Assembly (NCBI RefSeq): GCF_021129235.1
Contig: NZ_JAJOMA010000013.1
Coordinates: 159,557 to 223,556 of the forward strand
Direction of reading: 5' to 3'
Length of the DNA: 64,000 bases
Source of the DNA: Kineosporia mesophila
Lineage (GTDB): Bacteria > Actinomycetota > Actinomycetes > Actinomycetales > Kineosporiaceae
The translations under genes and the position numbers were made by a program. Shown one piece after another: positions 45,460 to 53,678 of the stretch (positions within the stretch are counted from its first letter, which is position 1; each line of letters begins with the position of its first letter). The notes beneath the pieces are model-generated. The model saw only the letters and a program-made list of their open reading frames with translations, did no database searches and was not told where the DNA came from.

Positions 45460-45909
45460 GTGTTCGGTATCAATCCGGCGGAGTTCATCGTCCTCGCGGC
45501 GGTGGCTGCGGTCGTGCTCGGCCCGGAGCGGCTGCCGCAGTACGCCCAGGGCCTGGCCCGTATCGTGGTCCAGCTGCGCAACATGGCCCAGGGCGCTTCT
45601 CGCCAGGTGCGGGAGGAACTCGGCCCCGAGTTCGACGACATCGACTGGCAGAAGCTCGATCCGCGCCAGTACGACCCTCGTCGCATCGTGCGGGAGGCAC
45701 TCAGCGAAGCCTGGGACCCGGACGACCCGCTGGGTCTGAAGCAGAACGGTTACACCAGGGAAGACCTCGACCCGGGTGGGAACGGCACCTCGGCGAACGG
45801 CCGCGCCCAACGCTCGACGGCGTCCTCCAGCAGTGAGAGCGCCGACGCGATGGGTGAAAAGACCAAGCCGCCGGCCGGTACCCCGGCGTTCGACCCGGAC
45901 GCCACCTAG
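45460..45909 (+). CDS. tatB: Sec-independent translocase subunit TatB
   Basis: This 149-aa protein starts at GTG 45460. It has the TatA/B signature: a single N-terminal membrane helix ('PAEFIVLAAVAAVVLGPERL'), the hinge 'GPERLPQYAQGLARIV' and an amphipathic helix. The conserved N-terminal Glu ('NPAEF') and length point to TatB rather than TatA. It works with TatC to recognise twin-arginine signal peptides. The link sigE-rseA-htrA-tatB is conserved in actinobacteria, joining envelope stress to folded-protein export. Two palindromes follow before the convergent mrp gene. Confidence 0.93.
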   Translation: MFGINPAEFIVLAAVAAVVLGPERLPQYAQGLARIVVQLRNMAQGASRQVREELGPEFDDIDWQKLDPRQYDPRRIVREALSEAWDPDDPLGLKQNGYTREDLDPGGNGTSANGRAQRSTASSSSESADAMGEKTKPPAGTPAFDPDAT

Positions 45910-45935
45910 CGCGGTGACCGAGGGATCCTCTTCCT

Positions 45936-45985
45936 GTTCGTGATCATGCGAACCTTCCCCGGGGAAGGTTCGCATGATCACGAAC
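45936..45985. repeat. Dispersed palindromic repeat, copy 3 (short type, perfect 50-bp palindrome)
   Basis: The 25-nt arms 45936-45960 and 45961-45985 are perfectly complementary with no spacer. Relative to the family core the arms read GTGATCATGCGAACCTTCCC, and the changes are matched in both arms. It lies 26 bp after tatB. Confidence 0.92.
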
Positions 45986-46002
45986 GGAAAAGGTGGCCGT
46001 CA

Positions 46003-46046
46003 ACGCGTGAGAGCCCCCCGCAGATCTGCGGGGGGCTCTCACGCGT
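46003..46046. terminator. Bidirectional terminator between tatB and mrp (perfect 44-bp palindrome)
   Basis: The 22-nt arms 46003-46024 and 46025-46046 are perfectly complementary, centred on AGATCT, with a GAGAGCCCCCCGC stem. The sequence is unrelated to the dispersed family. It lies 14 bp from the mrp stop and serves convergent genes. Confidence 0.8.
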
Positions 46047-46060
46047 GGGGGAGAAGAGGC

Positions 46061-47191
46061 TCAGCGACCGGCCGGCGTCAGACCGAGCGAACGCCCAGCC
46101 AGCCCCCGGGCGCGGTGCCCGAGCTTGCGGGCCACGGCCGAGAGCGCCACGGCGGCGGCGCTGTCGGGGTGGGAGCGCACGACGGGCACCCCGGTGTCGC
46201 CCCCCTCACGCAGTGAGACGTCGAGCGGGATCTGGCCGAGCAGCGGCACCGGCGCGCCGATCGACTGCCCGAGGGAGTCGGCCACGGCCTGGCCCCCGCC
46301 GGACCCGAAGATCTCCAGCCGGGTGCCGTCGGGCTGCTCCAGCCAGGACATGTTCTCCACCACACCGACGATCTGCTGCTTGGTCTGCAACGCGATCGAC
46401 CCCGCCCGCTCGGCCACCTCGGCCGCGGCGGTCTGCGGTGTGGTGACGACCAGGATCTCCGCGGTCGGCAGCAACTGGGCCGTGCTGATCGCGATGTCAC
46501 CGGTGCCCGGCGGCAGGTCGAGCAGGAGCACGTCGAGGTCGCCCCAGAACACGTCGGTGAGGAACTGCTCCAGCGCCCGGTGCAGCATCGGCCCGCGCCA
46601 CACCACCGGCTGGTTGCCGGGCACGAACATGCCGATCGAGATGATCTTCACGTCGTGCGAGACCGGCGGCAGGATCATGTCGTCCATGCGCGTGGGCGGA
46701 CGGTCCACACCGAGCATGCGGGGCACCGAGAAGCCGTAGACGTCGGCGTCGAGCACACCCACGGAGAGCCCGTCGGCCGCCATCGCCGCGGCCAGGTTGA
46801 CCGTGACCGACGACTTGCCCACACCGCCCTTGCCCGACGCGACCGCGTAGATACGGGTCAGCGAGCCGGGTCGGGCGAACGGGATCTCCTTGGTGGCCTG
46901 GCCCCCGCGCAGCTTCTCGCGCAGCGTGCCGCGCTGGTCGTCGGACATCACCCCGAGCGAGACCCCGACCTCCGAGACCCCGGCGACCTCCAGGACGGCG
47001 GCCTTAACATCGGCCGTGAGCCGGTCTTTCATGGGGCAGCCGGCGACCGTCAGCAGCACGTTGACCCGGACCGTGGAGCCGTCGACGTCGACGGATTCGA
47101 CCATGTCGAGTTCGGTGATCGGACGACGGATCTCGGGATCGTTGACCGTGGAGAGAGCGGCGTGGACGGCATCTAGCAGCGGCGCTGGCAT
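46061..47191 (-). CDS. mrp: Mrp/ApbC-family iron-sulfur cluster carrier ATPase
   Basis: This 376-aa protein starts at ATG 47191. The N-terminal MIP18/DUF59 domain (about 1-95) contains 'VNDPEIRRPITELDMV' and 'TVAGCPMKDRL'. The P-loop domain has a deviant Walker A 'SGKGGVGKSSV' near 120 and 'LLLDLPPGTGD' near 228. The usual CPxC pair for cluster binding is absent: the segment reads 'VENMSWLEQPDGTRLEIFG'. Actinobacterial Mrp proteins commonly lack it, so cluster carriage here is uncertain. In mycobacteria mrp lies downstream of tatB in the same orientation. Confidence 0.92.
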   Translation of the reverse strand: MPAPLLDAVHAALSTVNDPEIRRPITELDMVESVDVDGSTVRVNVLLTVAGCPMKDRLTADVKAAVLEVAGVSEVGVSLGVMSDDQRGTLREKLRGGQATKEIPFARPGSLTRIYAVASGKGGVGKSSVTVNLAAAMAADGLSVGVLDADVYGFSVPRMLGVDRPPTRMDDMILPPVSHDVKIISIGMFVPGNQPVVWRGPMLHRALEQFLTDVFWGDLDVLLLDLPPGTGDIAISTAQLLPTAEILVVTTPQTAAAEVAERAGSIALQTKQQIVGVVENMSWLEQPDGTRLEIFGSGGGQAVADSLGQSIGAPVPLLGQIPLDVSLREGGDTGVPVVRSHPDSAAAVALSAVARKLGHRARGLAGRSLGLTPAGR

Positions 47192-47370
47192 GAGTCGATG
47201 GTATGACCCTCCGGAGGAGCCCGAGCACGCGGACAGTCCTCGGACAACGATTCGGCGCGCGGGATGGCAGGATTTCCCGGAGGATGGTTTCGGGCCTGGG
47301 GGCGCCCACATTTGTTGACGATCTCGGCCGGTGGGGGTAAGCGAGCGTCGGCCGGTACGACCTTGGAGGT

Positions 47371-47865
47371 GTGGTGGAGCTTCCGCCACGGACCCCGTTA
47401 CCCGCGGGCGCAGTACCGAGTCTCGACGAACTGTGTGTTCGCACGGCGCGGCGGCTGGGCAGCCCGGTCGCCCTGGTGTCGCTGGTCGACGGGGAGGGCC
47501 AGGCCCTGCCCGGCGCCTTCGGTCTGGCCGAGCCCTGGTCCAGCGAGCGCTGGACCCCTCTGACCCATTCGTTCTGCCAGCACGTGGTGACCTCCGGCAA
47601 ACCGTTCGTGGTGGACAACGCCCACGACGACCCGTCGGTGGCGGACAACCTCGCGATCATGGAGCTCGGGGTCATCGCCTACGCCGGTGTGCCCCTGATC
47701 GCGGGTGACGACCAGAAGGTGGTCGGGGCGCTGTGCGCGATCGACCACAAGCCCCGGGTCTGGACCGACGAGCAGGTGCACGAGCTGAGCGCCCTCTCCG
47801 CCGAGGTCGCCGACCAGCTGGCACTCCTGATCCAGGAGATCGAAGAGTCCGACCGGAAGAGCTAG
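47371..47865 (+). CDS. GAF-domain protein
   Basis: This 164-aa protein is essentially one GAF domain: 'LCVRTARRLGSPVALVSLVD', the central 'SFCQHVVTSGKPFVVDNAHD' and 'GVIAYAGVPLIAGDDQKVVG', then a C-terminal helix. GAF domains bind cyclic nucleotides, small ligands or partners, and no output domain is attached. GGAGGT abuts the GTG at 47371, so the next codon GTG at 47374 is an alternative start. A promoter candidate TTGACG-N17-TAAGCG begins at 47315. The stop overlaps the convergent PilB-like gene through CTAG. Confidence 0.8.
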   Translation: MVELPPRTPLPAGAVPSLDELCVRTARRLGSPVALVSLVDGEGQALPGAFGLAEPWSSERWTPLTHSFCQHVVTSGKPFVVDNAHDDPSVADNLAIMELGVIAYAGVPLIAGDDQKVVGALCAIDHKPRVWTDEQVHELSALSAEVADQLALLIQEIEESDRKS

Positions 47866-49790
47866 GTGACGACCACGGTCCGGCAGTAGGGGCAGACCCG
47901 CCAGTCCTCCTCGAGCGCCCGGGTGCAGTTCTGGCAGTGCCCGCGGTCGAGGTTCGTCGCGCAGTACGGGCAGGCCACCATGTCCTCGGAGACGTGCTTG
48001 CCGCACTTCGGGCACGAGTGGGTGGCCTCGGAGTCGGAGTGCGTGACCCGGATGACCTCTTCGTAGGTGGTCTTTCCCTGCCGGGCCTTGGCCAGTCCCG
48101 AGTTCCGCAGCGTGGACATCCCGGCCTGCCGCGCGGCCGCCGAGATCGAGCCCTCGCTGGCATCTTTCATCAGCACCTGGCGCATCGTGTTGTCCACGAC
48201 GAGCACCTCGTAGACGGCGGTACGGCCCTTGTAGCCGGTGCCGCCGCACTCCGGGCAGCCGATGCCCTTCATCGGGGTGGCGCCCTCCAGGTCGGAGGGC
48301 AGCAGCCCGAGCACGGTCAGGGTGTCCTGCGTGGGGATGTAGGGCGCGATGCAGCTGGCGCACGGCGTGCGCACCAGACGCTGTGCGATCGCGCAGGTCA
48401 GGGACGACGCGACGAGGAACGGCTCGACGCCCATGTCGACCAGACGGGTCAGGGCGGCCACGGCCGAGTTGGTGTGCAGCGTGGTGAGCACCAGGTGACC
48501 GGTGATGGACGCGGTCAGCGCCAGTTCGGCGGTCTCCTCGTCGCGGACCTCACCGACCAGGATGATGTCCGGGTCCTGCCGCAGGATCGAGCGCAGGCCG
48601 GCCGCGAAGGTCATGCCGATCTTGGCGTTCGCCCCGACCTGGGTGATGCCGGGCAGCTGCACCTCGACCGGGTCCTCGAGCGTGACGATGTTCTTCTCCG
48701 GGTCGCTGATCTGCGCGATCGCGGAGTACAGGGTGTTCGTCTTGCCCGAGCCGGTGGGGCCGGTGATCAGCACCAGGCCCTGCGGCACGGCCAGGGACGC
48801 CTCGAAGTTGGCCAGCTGGTCGGGTTCGAAACCCAGTTGCGACAGGGTGGGTACCTCGTCGCCGCGGGTCAGGAGCCGGATGACGACCTTCTCGCCGTGC
48901 AGGCTCGGCAGGGTGCTGACGCGGCAGTCGATGGACATGCCCTCGACCACGATGCGGGTCCGGCCGTCCTGCGGGATCCGGCGCTCGGAGATGTCCAGAC
49001 CCGACATGATCTTGATCCGGCTGATCACCGAGGTGGCGATGCGGCGCGGCGCGTTCATCACGTCACGCAGCAGACCGTCGATGCGGTACCGCACGCGCAG
49101 CACCTCACGCTGCACCTCGACGTGGATGTCGGAGGCGCGCAGCCGTACGGCGTCCCCGAAGATGCGGTTCACCAGCTTGACGATGGGCGCCTCGTCGTCG
49201 GCCGACCCGCCCAGCGACGAGAGGTCGGCCTCGTCCTCCTCGACGCTCTCCTCGGCCATAGAGACGGCGCTGGAGTCCGAGCCGAGCGACCAGGCCCGGG
49301 CCAGCTGGTCCCGGATCTGGCTGTCCGTGGCCACCATCACGGTGATGTCAGCGCTACGGGTGTAGAGCTTCACGTCGTCGAGCGCGAGCACGTTCGTCGG
49401 GTCGGCGGCGGCCACCAGCAGACCCTTGGACGTGCGGTCGAGCACCAGCACGCGGGTGCGCTCGGCCACCGCCCGCGGCAGCAGACGCACCACGTCGGGG
49501 GCGGGCATCGTGCGGGAGAGATCGACGATCTGCAGGCCGAGCAGCTTGGCCAGGGCCTCGGCGACGTCGCGCTCGGTGGCGAAACCGAGGTCGGACACCA
49601 CCTGCCCGAGGCGGCGGCGCGGGGCGTCGGGGCGGCGCTGGTCGGCCAGGGCGAGATCGAGCTGGGCGGCGGTGAGGAGGCCGGAGTCGACGAGCACGTC
49701 CCCGAGTCGTCTGCGCCCAGCCGGTGGCGACTGACCGGGCTGGCGGGGTAGGCCGGGCTGAATCCCGGCGCCCGGAGGGGTCGTCGTCAC
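47862..49790 (-). CDS. GspE/PilB-family assembly ATPase with C-terminal double zinc ribbon
   Basis: This is a 642-aa protein from GTG 49790. The N-terminal MshEN-type domain (about 27-160) is followed by the secretion ATPase core. The core has Walker A 'GPTGSGKTNTLY' near 343, Walker B-like 'DPDIILVGEVRDEETA' near 411, His box 'TTLHTNSAVAAL' near 437, and the tetra-Cys zinc motif 'CASC'/'CPEC' at about 477-517. Beyond the normal end, residues 594-637 add two further CxxC ribbons ('CPKCGKH', 'CPYCATN', 'CQNCTRA', 'CPYCRT'). It should drive a type IV pilus or type II secretion-like machine, but no pilin, PilC or peptidase gene is present in the window. Confidence 0.88.
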   Translation of the reverse strand: MTTTPPGAGIQPGLPRQPGQSPPAGRRRLGDVLVDSGLLTAAQLDLALADQRRPDAPRRRLGQVVSDLGFATERDVAEALAKLLGLQIVDLSRTMPAPDVVRLLPRAVAERTRVLVLDRTSKGLLVAAADPTNVLALDDVKLYTRSADITVMVATDSQIRDQLARAWSLGSDSSAVSMAEESVEEDEADLSSLGGSADDEAPIVKLVNRIFGDAVRLRASDIHVEVQREVLRVRYRIDGLLRDVMNAPRRIATSVISRIKIMSGLDISERRIPQDGRTRIVVEGMSIDCRVSTLPSLHGEKVVIRLLTRGDEVPTLSQLGFEPDQLANFEASLAVPQGLVLITGPTGSGKTNTLYSAIAQISDPEKNIVTLEDPVEVQLPGITQVGANAKIGMTFAAGLRSILRQDPDIILVGEVRDEETAELALTASITGHLVLTTLHTNSAVAALTRLVDMGVEPFLVASSLTCAIAQRLVRTPCASCIAPYIPTQDTLTVLGLLPSDLEGATPMKGIGCPECGGTGYKGRTAVYEVLVVDNTMRQVLMKDASEGSISAAARQAGMSTLRNSGLAKARQGKTTYEEVIRVTHSDSEATHSCPKCGKHVSEDMVACPYCATNLDRGHCQNCTRALEEDWRVCPYCRTVVVT

Positions 49791-50629
49791 GAACTCTCTG
49801 TCGGCACCACCGTGTCGTTTGTTGAGCCGGAACGGTGATCGCTCGACTCCGCACCGTTGTCGATAAAGGCCGGAGCAGGTCGGACCGCGCCGTTGGAGCC
49901 GCCGTTCGGGGATTCCTTGACATCTTTCTGTGACTTCGGGGACTTCTTCTTGGGCCGCGACGAGGCCGGCCGGTCGCCGAACTCCTCCAGCAGCGTTCGC
50001 AGCTCCGATCGGACGAAGTCCCGGGTGGCCACCTCGTTCAGCGCGATCCGCAGCGCGGCCACCTCGCGGGCCAGGTACTCGGTGTCGGCCAGCGAGCGTT
50101 CGGCCCGGTCGCGGTCCTGTTCCGCGGACACCCGGTCGCGGTCGGCCTGCCGGTTCTGGGCCAGCAGGATCAGCGGCGCGGCGTACGAGGCCTGAAGACT
50201 CAGCAGCAGTGTCATCAGCGTGAAGTTCAGCCGCCGGGGGTCGAACTGCAGGTTCTCGGGGGCGATCCAGTTCCAGGCCAGCCAGCCGCCGACGAACACC
50301 GTCATCCCGATCAGGAACGACGCCGTGCCCATGAAGCGGGCGAAGCGCTCGGAGGCCCGGCCGAACCGTTCGGTGTCCAGCGCCGGGGCGGTGCGGCGGT
50401 TACGGCGCGAGGCGTCGAGCGGGGAGTCCAGCCCACTGCCCGCCGAGGAGGTGAGCTTGCGGAACCACTGCGCGACCCCGCCGGACTCCCGCTCGGAAGC
50501 ACGGGACCGCGGCTCGGTCCGGGCCTTGTCGGAGCGCTTCTGGCCCGGGCGCTTACGGTCGGCACGGCTGCGGTCCGGGCGGGTGCGCTCGGAGACCGGG
50601 CGGTCGAGGCGGACGCGATCAGAAGACAC
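49787..50629 (-). CDS. DUF1003 membrane protein
   Basis: This 280-aa protein starts at GTG 50629. The first 85 residues are very basic and hydrophilic. Two membrane spans follow ('FLIGMTVFVGGWLAWNWI' near 105 and 'FTLMTLLLSLQASYAAPLIL' near 138), joined by the short loop typical of DUF1003, then 'AQNRQADRDRVSAEQDRD' and a coiled region. The function is unknown. The start lies inside the 3' end of the MgtE_N-CBS gene (11-nt overlap). The stop overlaps the PilB-like start by 4 nt, so three minus-strand genes are translationally linked. DUF1003 next to an MgtE-like CBS gene recurs in actinobacteria. Confidence 0.85.
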   Translation of the reverse strand: MSSDRVRLDRPVSERTRPDRSRADRKRPGQKRSDKARTEPRSRASERESGGVAQWFRKLTSSAGSGLDSPLDASRRNRRTAPALDTERFGRASERFARFMGTASFLIGMTVFVGGWLAWNWIAPENLQFDPRRLNFTLMTLLLSLQASYAAPLILLAQNRQADRDRVSAEQDRDRAERSLADTEYLAREVAALRIALNEVATRDFVRSELRTLLEEFGDRPASSRPKKKSPKSQKDVKESPNGGSNGAVRPAPAFIDNGAESSDHRSGSTNDTVVPTESS

Positions 50630-51911
50630 GCGGGATCTCCCCGGTCATGCCGGCGTCCCGCAGGTCGGCCGGGTCTTCGCGCCAGTGCCGGGGCAGCAGG
50701 TGGTCGAGCACGTCGTCCACCGTGACCGCGCCCACCAGCCGGCCGGTCTCGTCGGCGATCGGCGCCGACACCAGGTTGTAGTGCGCCATCACCCGGGCCA
50801 CCTGCTCCAGGGTCGCGTGGGTGGGCAGGGCCTTGACGTCCTTGTCCATGATCGAGCCGACGGACTGGTGCGGGGGCTCGCGCAGCAGGCGCTGGATGTG
50901 CACCATGCCCAGGTACTTACCGGTCGGGGTCTCCAGGGGCGGGCGGCAGACGAACACGGCCGCGGCCACGGCGGGGGAGAGATCGGCGCGGCGCACCCGG
51001 GCCAGCGCCTCGGCGATCGCGGCGTCCGGCGGCAGCACCACCGGTTCCGGGGTCATCAGCCCCCCGGCGGTGTCGTCGTCGTAGGCCAGCAGCCGGCGCA
51101 CGTCCTCGGCCTCGTCCGGCTCCATCAGTTCCAGCAGCTGATCGCGCTGTTCCAGGGGCAGCTCGGAGAGCAGGTCGGCGGCGTCGTCGGGCTGCATCGC
51201 CTCGAGCACGTCGGCGGCCCGGCCGGACTCCAGCGCGGTGAGGATCTCGACCTGCGCCTCTTCGGGCAGCTCCTCGAGCACGTCGGCCAGCCGGTCGTCG
51301 GTCAGGGCCGATGCCACCTCGTGCCGGCGTTTGGGGGCCAGCTCGTGGATCACCTCGGCCAGGTCGGCGGCCTTCAGTCCCTCGAACGCGGCCAGCAGGT
51401 TGGCGGCACCCTGACGTTCCTCGACGATGCCGAAACCATCGAGGTCGTCAATGTCGACGACGAAGGCTTCACCCTTGCGGGCGAACCGGCCCGGCCGGAC
51501 CCGGCGCACGTAGGCCCGGCACAGCCGCCACTCCTTGGTGCGGCTGGGCTGCATGGCGACGTCTTCGATGACGACCCGGCTGTCGTCCTCCCGGAGCGTC
51601 ACCGTGCGGTCGAGCAGCTCGCCCAGCACCAGCGTCTCGGTCGGCCTCTGCTCGAAGCGGCGCATGTTCACCAGGCCGGTGGTGATCACCTGACCGGCGT
51701 CGATGTTGGTCACACGGGTCATCGGCAGGAACACCCGACGGCGCCCGACCACCTCGACCATGAGCCCGACCACGCGGATCGGCTTGCCGGGCCGGAACAT
51801 GACAATGACGTCGCGGACCCTCCCGACCTGATCGCCGAGCGGGTCGAAGACGGCCAGACCGGCCATCCGCGCGACGAAAATCCGGTTCGCGGAAGCACCC
51901 ACGCGCCTCAC
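50619..51911 (-). CDS. MgtE_N and CBS-domain protein lacking the channel domain
   Basis: This is a 430-aa protein. The N-terminal 160 residues hold PRC-barrel-like strands ('AVFDPLGDQVGRVRDVIV', 'FVVDIDDLDGFGIVE'). Residues about 165-275 match the MgtE N-terminal superhelix ('LAEVIHELAPKRRHEVASAL', 'DDAADLLSELPLEQRDQLLE'). A CBS pair (about 280-410) includes 'TAGGLMTPEPVVLPPDA' and 'VGAVTVDDVLDHLLPRHW'. The five-helix Mg2+ channel of MgtE is missing, so it is a soluble sensor-like protein rather than a transporter. It probably works with the overlapping DUF1003 membrane protein, by inference from gene overlap. The start is GTG 51911 or 51902. Confidence 0.88.
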   Translation of the reverse strand: MRRVGASANRIFVARMAGLAVFDPLGDQVGRVRDVIVMFRPGKPIRVVGLMVEVVGRRRVFLPMTRVTNIDAGQVITTGLVNMRRFEQRPTETLVLGELLDRTVTLREDDSRVVIEDVAMQPSRTKEWRLCRAYVRRVRPGRFARKGEAFVVDIDDLDGFGIVEERQGAANLLAAFEGLKAADLAEVIHELAPKRRHEVASALTDDRLADVLEELPEEAQVEILTALESGRAADVLEAMQPDDAADLLSELPLEQRDQLLELMEPDEAEDVRRLLAYDDDTAGGLMTPEPVVLPPDAAIAEALARVRRADLSPAVAAAVFVCRPPLETPTGKYLGMVHIQRLLREPPHQSVGSIMDKDVKALPTHATLEQVARVMAHYNLVSAPIADETGRLVGAVTVDDVLDHLLPRHWREDPADLRDAGMTGEIPRVF

Positions 51912-52049
51912 CCTAGGCGGCAGGGTTCAGATCGGCTCGCTGGGGTTGTGGTGGCGTGGATCACCGATTGAGGACGACGTTCACCTTCTCCGGCGAGGTT
52001 CGCCTACCGGCGACCGAGGTGAGGGAGCGGTGAAGGCTCAGCCTCGTCC

Positions 52050-52637
52050 TTAATTCTGGTCGTCGTCGTTGCGCCGGCGCAGCCGCAGCGCCCGGCGCAG
52101 GCGGCTGCCCAGATGGAACGGCCGCTTCTCGGTGGTGGTGCCCGGACCGCCGAGCACGGGCAGCGACCCGGTCGGGGTGGAGTCGTCGCCCTCGGCCGCC
52201 ACCGTCACCGCGATCGGGCGCAGCAGCGAGACCACCGCGCCGGACGCCCAGCGCTCGCGCTGCTGGGCCACGTCGACCGCGTTGAGACGGGCCGCGGACA
52301 GGACGGTCGCCGCCGCGTCCCACTCCGGGGTGTGCGAGGTCAGCGTGTCCACGTGGGCGAGGAAACCGATGACGGCCGCGCCGGTGTCCTTGCTGCGGGC
52401 CATCACCTCGACCTCCCCGGTCAGCACCGGGAGCATCTGTTCACCCGCGCCGTAGACCAGGGCCACCGCATCGTCGTGCCAGGTGTGCCAGACCGCCTGG
52501 TAGCGGTCGGTGCCACCGGGTTTGACCCACACCACGTCACTACGGCTGCAGGCCTCGGCAACCAGCGCCGCCTCGACCGGGGACAGCGGCCGGCGCAGTT
52601 GCTGCTGCCCGTGGCCGGGAGCGGGTTGGGCGGTCAC
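52050..52637 (-). CDS. Conserved hypothetical protein
   Basis: This protein has 195 aa from GTG 52637. The fold region (about 20-120) contains 'PLSPVEAALVAEACSRSDVV', 'WVKPGGTDRYQAVWHTWHDD' and 'AVIGFLAHVDTLTSHTPEWD', and might be a split-barrel-like domain. The tail is basic, ending in Arg-rich 'SRLRRALRLRRRNDDDQN', suggesting contact with nucleic acid or membrane. I cannot assign a family. It lies upstream of the MgtE_N gene on the same strand with a 138-bp gap, and is divergent from the EamA gene. Confidence 0.6.
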   Translation of the reverse strand: MTAQPAPGHGQQQLRRPLSPVEAALVAEACSRSDVVWVKPGGTDRYQAVWHTWHDDAVALVYGAGEQMLPVLTGEVEVMARSKDTGAAVIGFLAHVDTLTSHTPEWDAAATVLSAARLNAVDVAQQRERWASGAVVSLLRPIAVTVAAEGDDSTPTGSLPVLGGPGTTTEKRPFHLGSRLRRALRLRRRNDDDQN

Positions 52638-52763
52638 ATCTGCGAGCGTGCCACAGGTGTCTGGTAGTTCCGCCCGCTCCGGGCGGTCTGCGACCCAGCT
52701 GTGGCCGGGACGTGACCTGATCACCGCGCGGCCGTGACTTCGGGCTCTGGTACGAGTGGAGCC

Positions 52764-53678
52764 GTGACTCCCTTTCGCGCCTGGATCCTCGTCGCCATCG
52801 CCGTGGCCGGAGTCTCCTCCTCCGGGCCGATCACGGCGGGCTCGGTGGCCCCGGTGGTGGCGATCGCGCTCTGGCGCAACCTGGCCGGCGCCGGAATCAG
52901 TGGTATCTGGGCCCTATTTCGCGATCGCCACGGTTTGGGAAGGTTGGACCGAAAGACGTTCGGGCTGGCCGTCGTCTCCGGGCTGGTGCTCGCCGCGCAC
53001 TTCTCCAGCTGGTTCGCCAGTCTGCGAATGACCAGTGTCGCCGCCTCGACGGCCCTGGTCTCCACCACCCCGATCCTCACCGTGGCCTTCGACCTGGCGC
53101 GGCGTGTGCCCGTTCCCCGCGCGGTGCTGATCGGCGTGGCGGTGTCGATGACGGGCGTCGTGGCGATCACGGGGGTGGACGCCGGTCGCTCGGGCCGGGC
53201 GCTCGCGGGCGACGGCCTCGCGCTCTTCGCCGCGGCGGCGATGGCCGTCTACATGCTGGCCGGTACCCGGGTCATGCGGACCACGTCGCCCGCCGTCTAC
53301 ACGCTCGTCGCCTACGGGGCCTGCGCGACGGTGCTGCTGCCCGCGGCCCTGATCTCCGGCACCCAGCTCACCGGCTTCTCCACCCGCACCTGGCTGGAGA
53401 TCGTCACCGTCACGATCGCCGCGCAGGTGCTCGGGCACACTCTGTTCAACGTCACGCTGCCGCACGTGGGCGCCACCCCGCTGGCCCTCGCGATCCTGCT
53501 GGAGGTGCCCGGCGCATCCCTGCTGGCCTGGGCCTACCTGGGCGAGGCACCCCCGCTCGCCGTCCTGCCCGGCGCCGTGCTGATGCTGCTGGGGCTGGTG
53601 GTCGTGGTGCGGTCGCGCGCCGGCGAACCCAACCCCGTTCGTGATCATGCAAAACCTCCCCGGGGAGACTTTGCATGA
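52764..53678 (+). CDS. EamA/DMT-family transporter, C-terminus encoded by a palindromic repeat
   Basis: This 304-aa inner-membrane protein has about ten hydrophobic spans in two EamA halves ('WILVAIAVAGVSSSGPITAG' at the start and 'PLALAILLEVPGASLLAWAY' in the second half). DMT transporters export amino acids, nucleosides or drugs; the substrate here is unknown. GTG 52764 is chosen because it opens directly before the first span. The last 12 residues, RDHAKPPRGDFA, and the stop TGA are encoded inside palindromic copy 4, which also encodes the end of the convergent gene (34-bp overlap). Confidence 0.85.
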   Translation: MTPFRAWILVAIAVAGVSSSGPITAGSVAPVVAIALWRNLAGAGISGIWALFRDRHGLGRLDRKTFGLAVVSGLVLAAHFSSWFASLRMTSVAASTALVSTTPILTVAFDLARRVPVPRAVLIGVAVSMTGVVAITGVDAGRSGRALAGDGLALFAAAAMAVYMLAGTRVMRTTSPAVYTLVAYGACATVLLPAALISGTQLTGFSTRTWLEIVTVTIAAQVLGHTLFNVTLPHVGATPLALAILLEVPGASLLAWAYLGEAPPLAVLPGAVLMLLGLVVVVRSRAGEPNPVRDHAKPPRGDFA

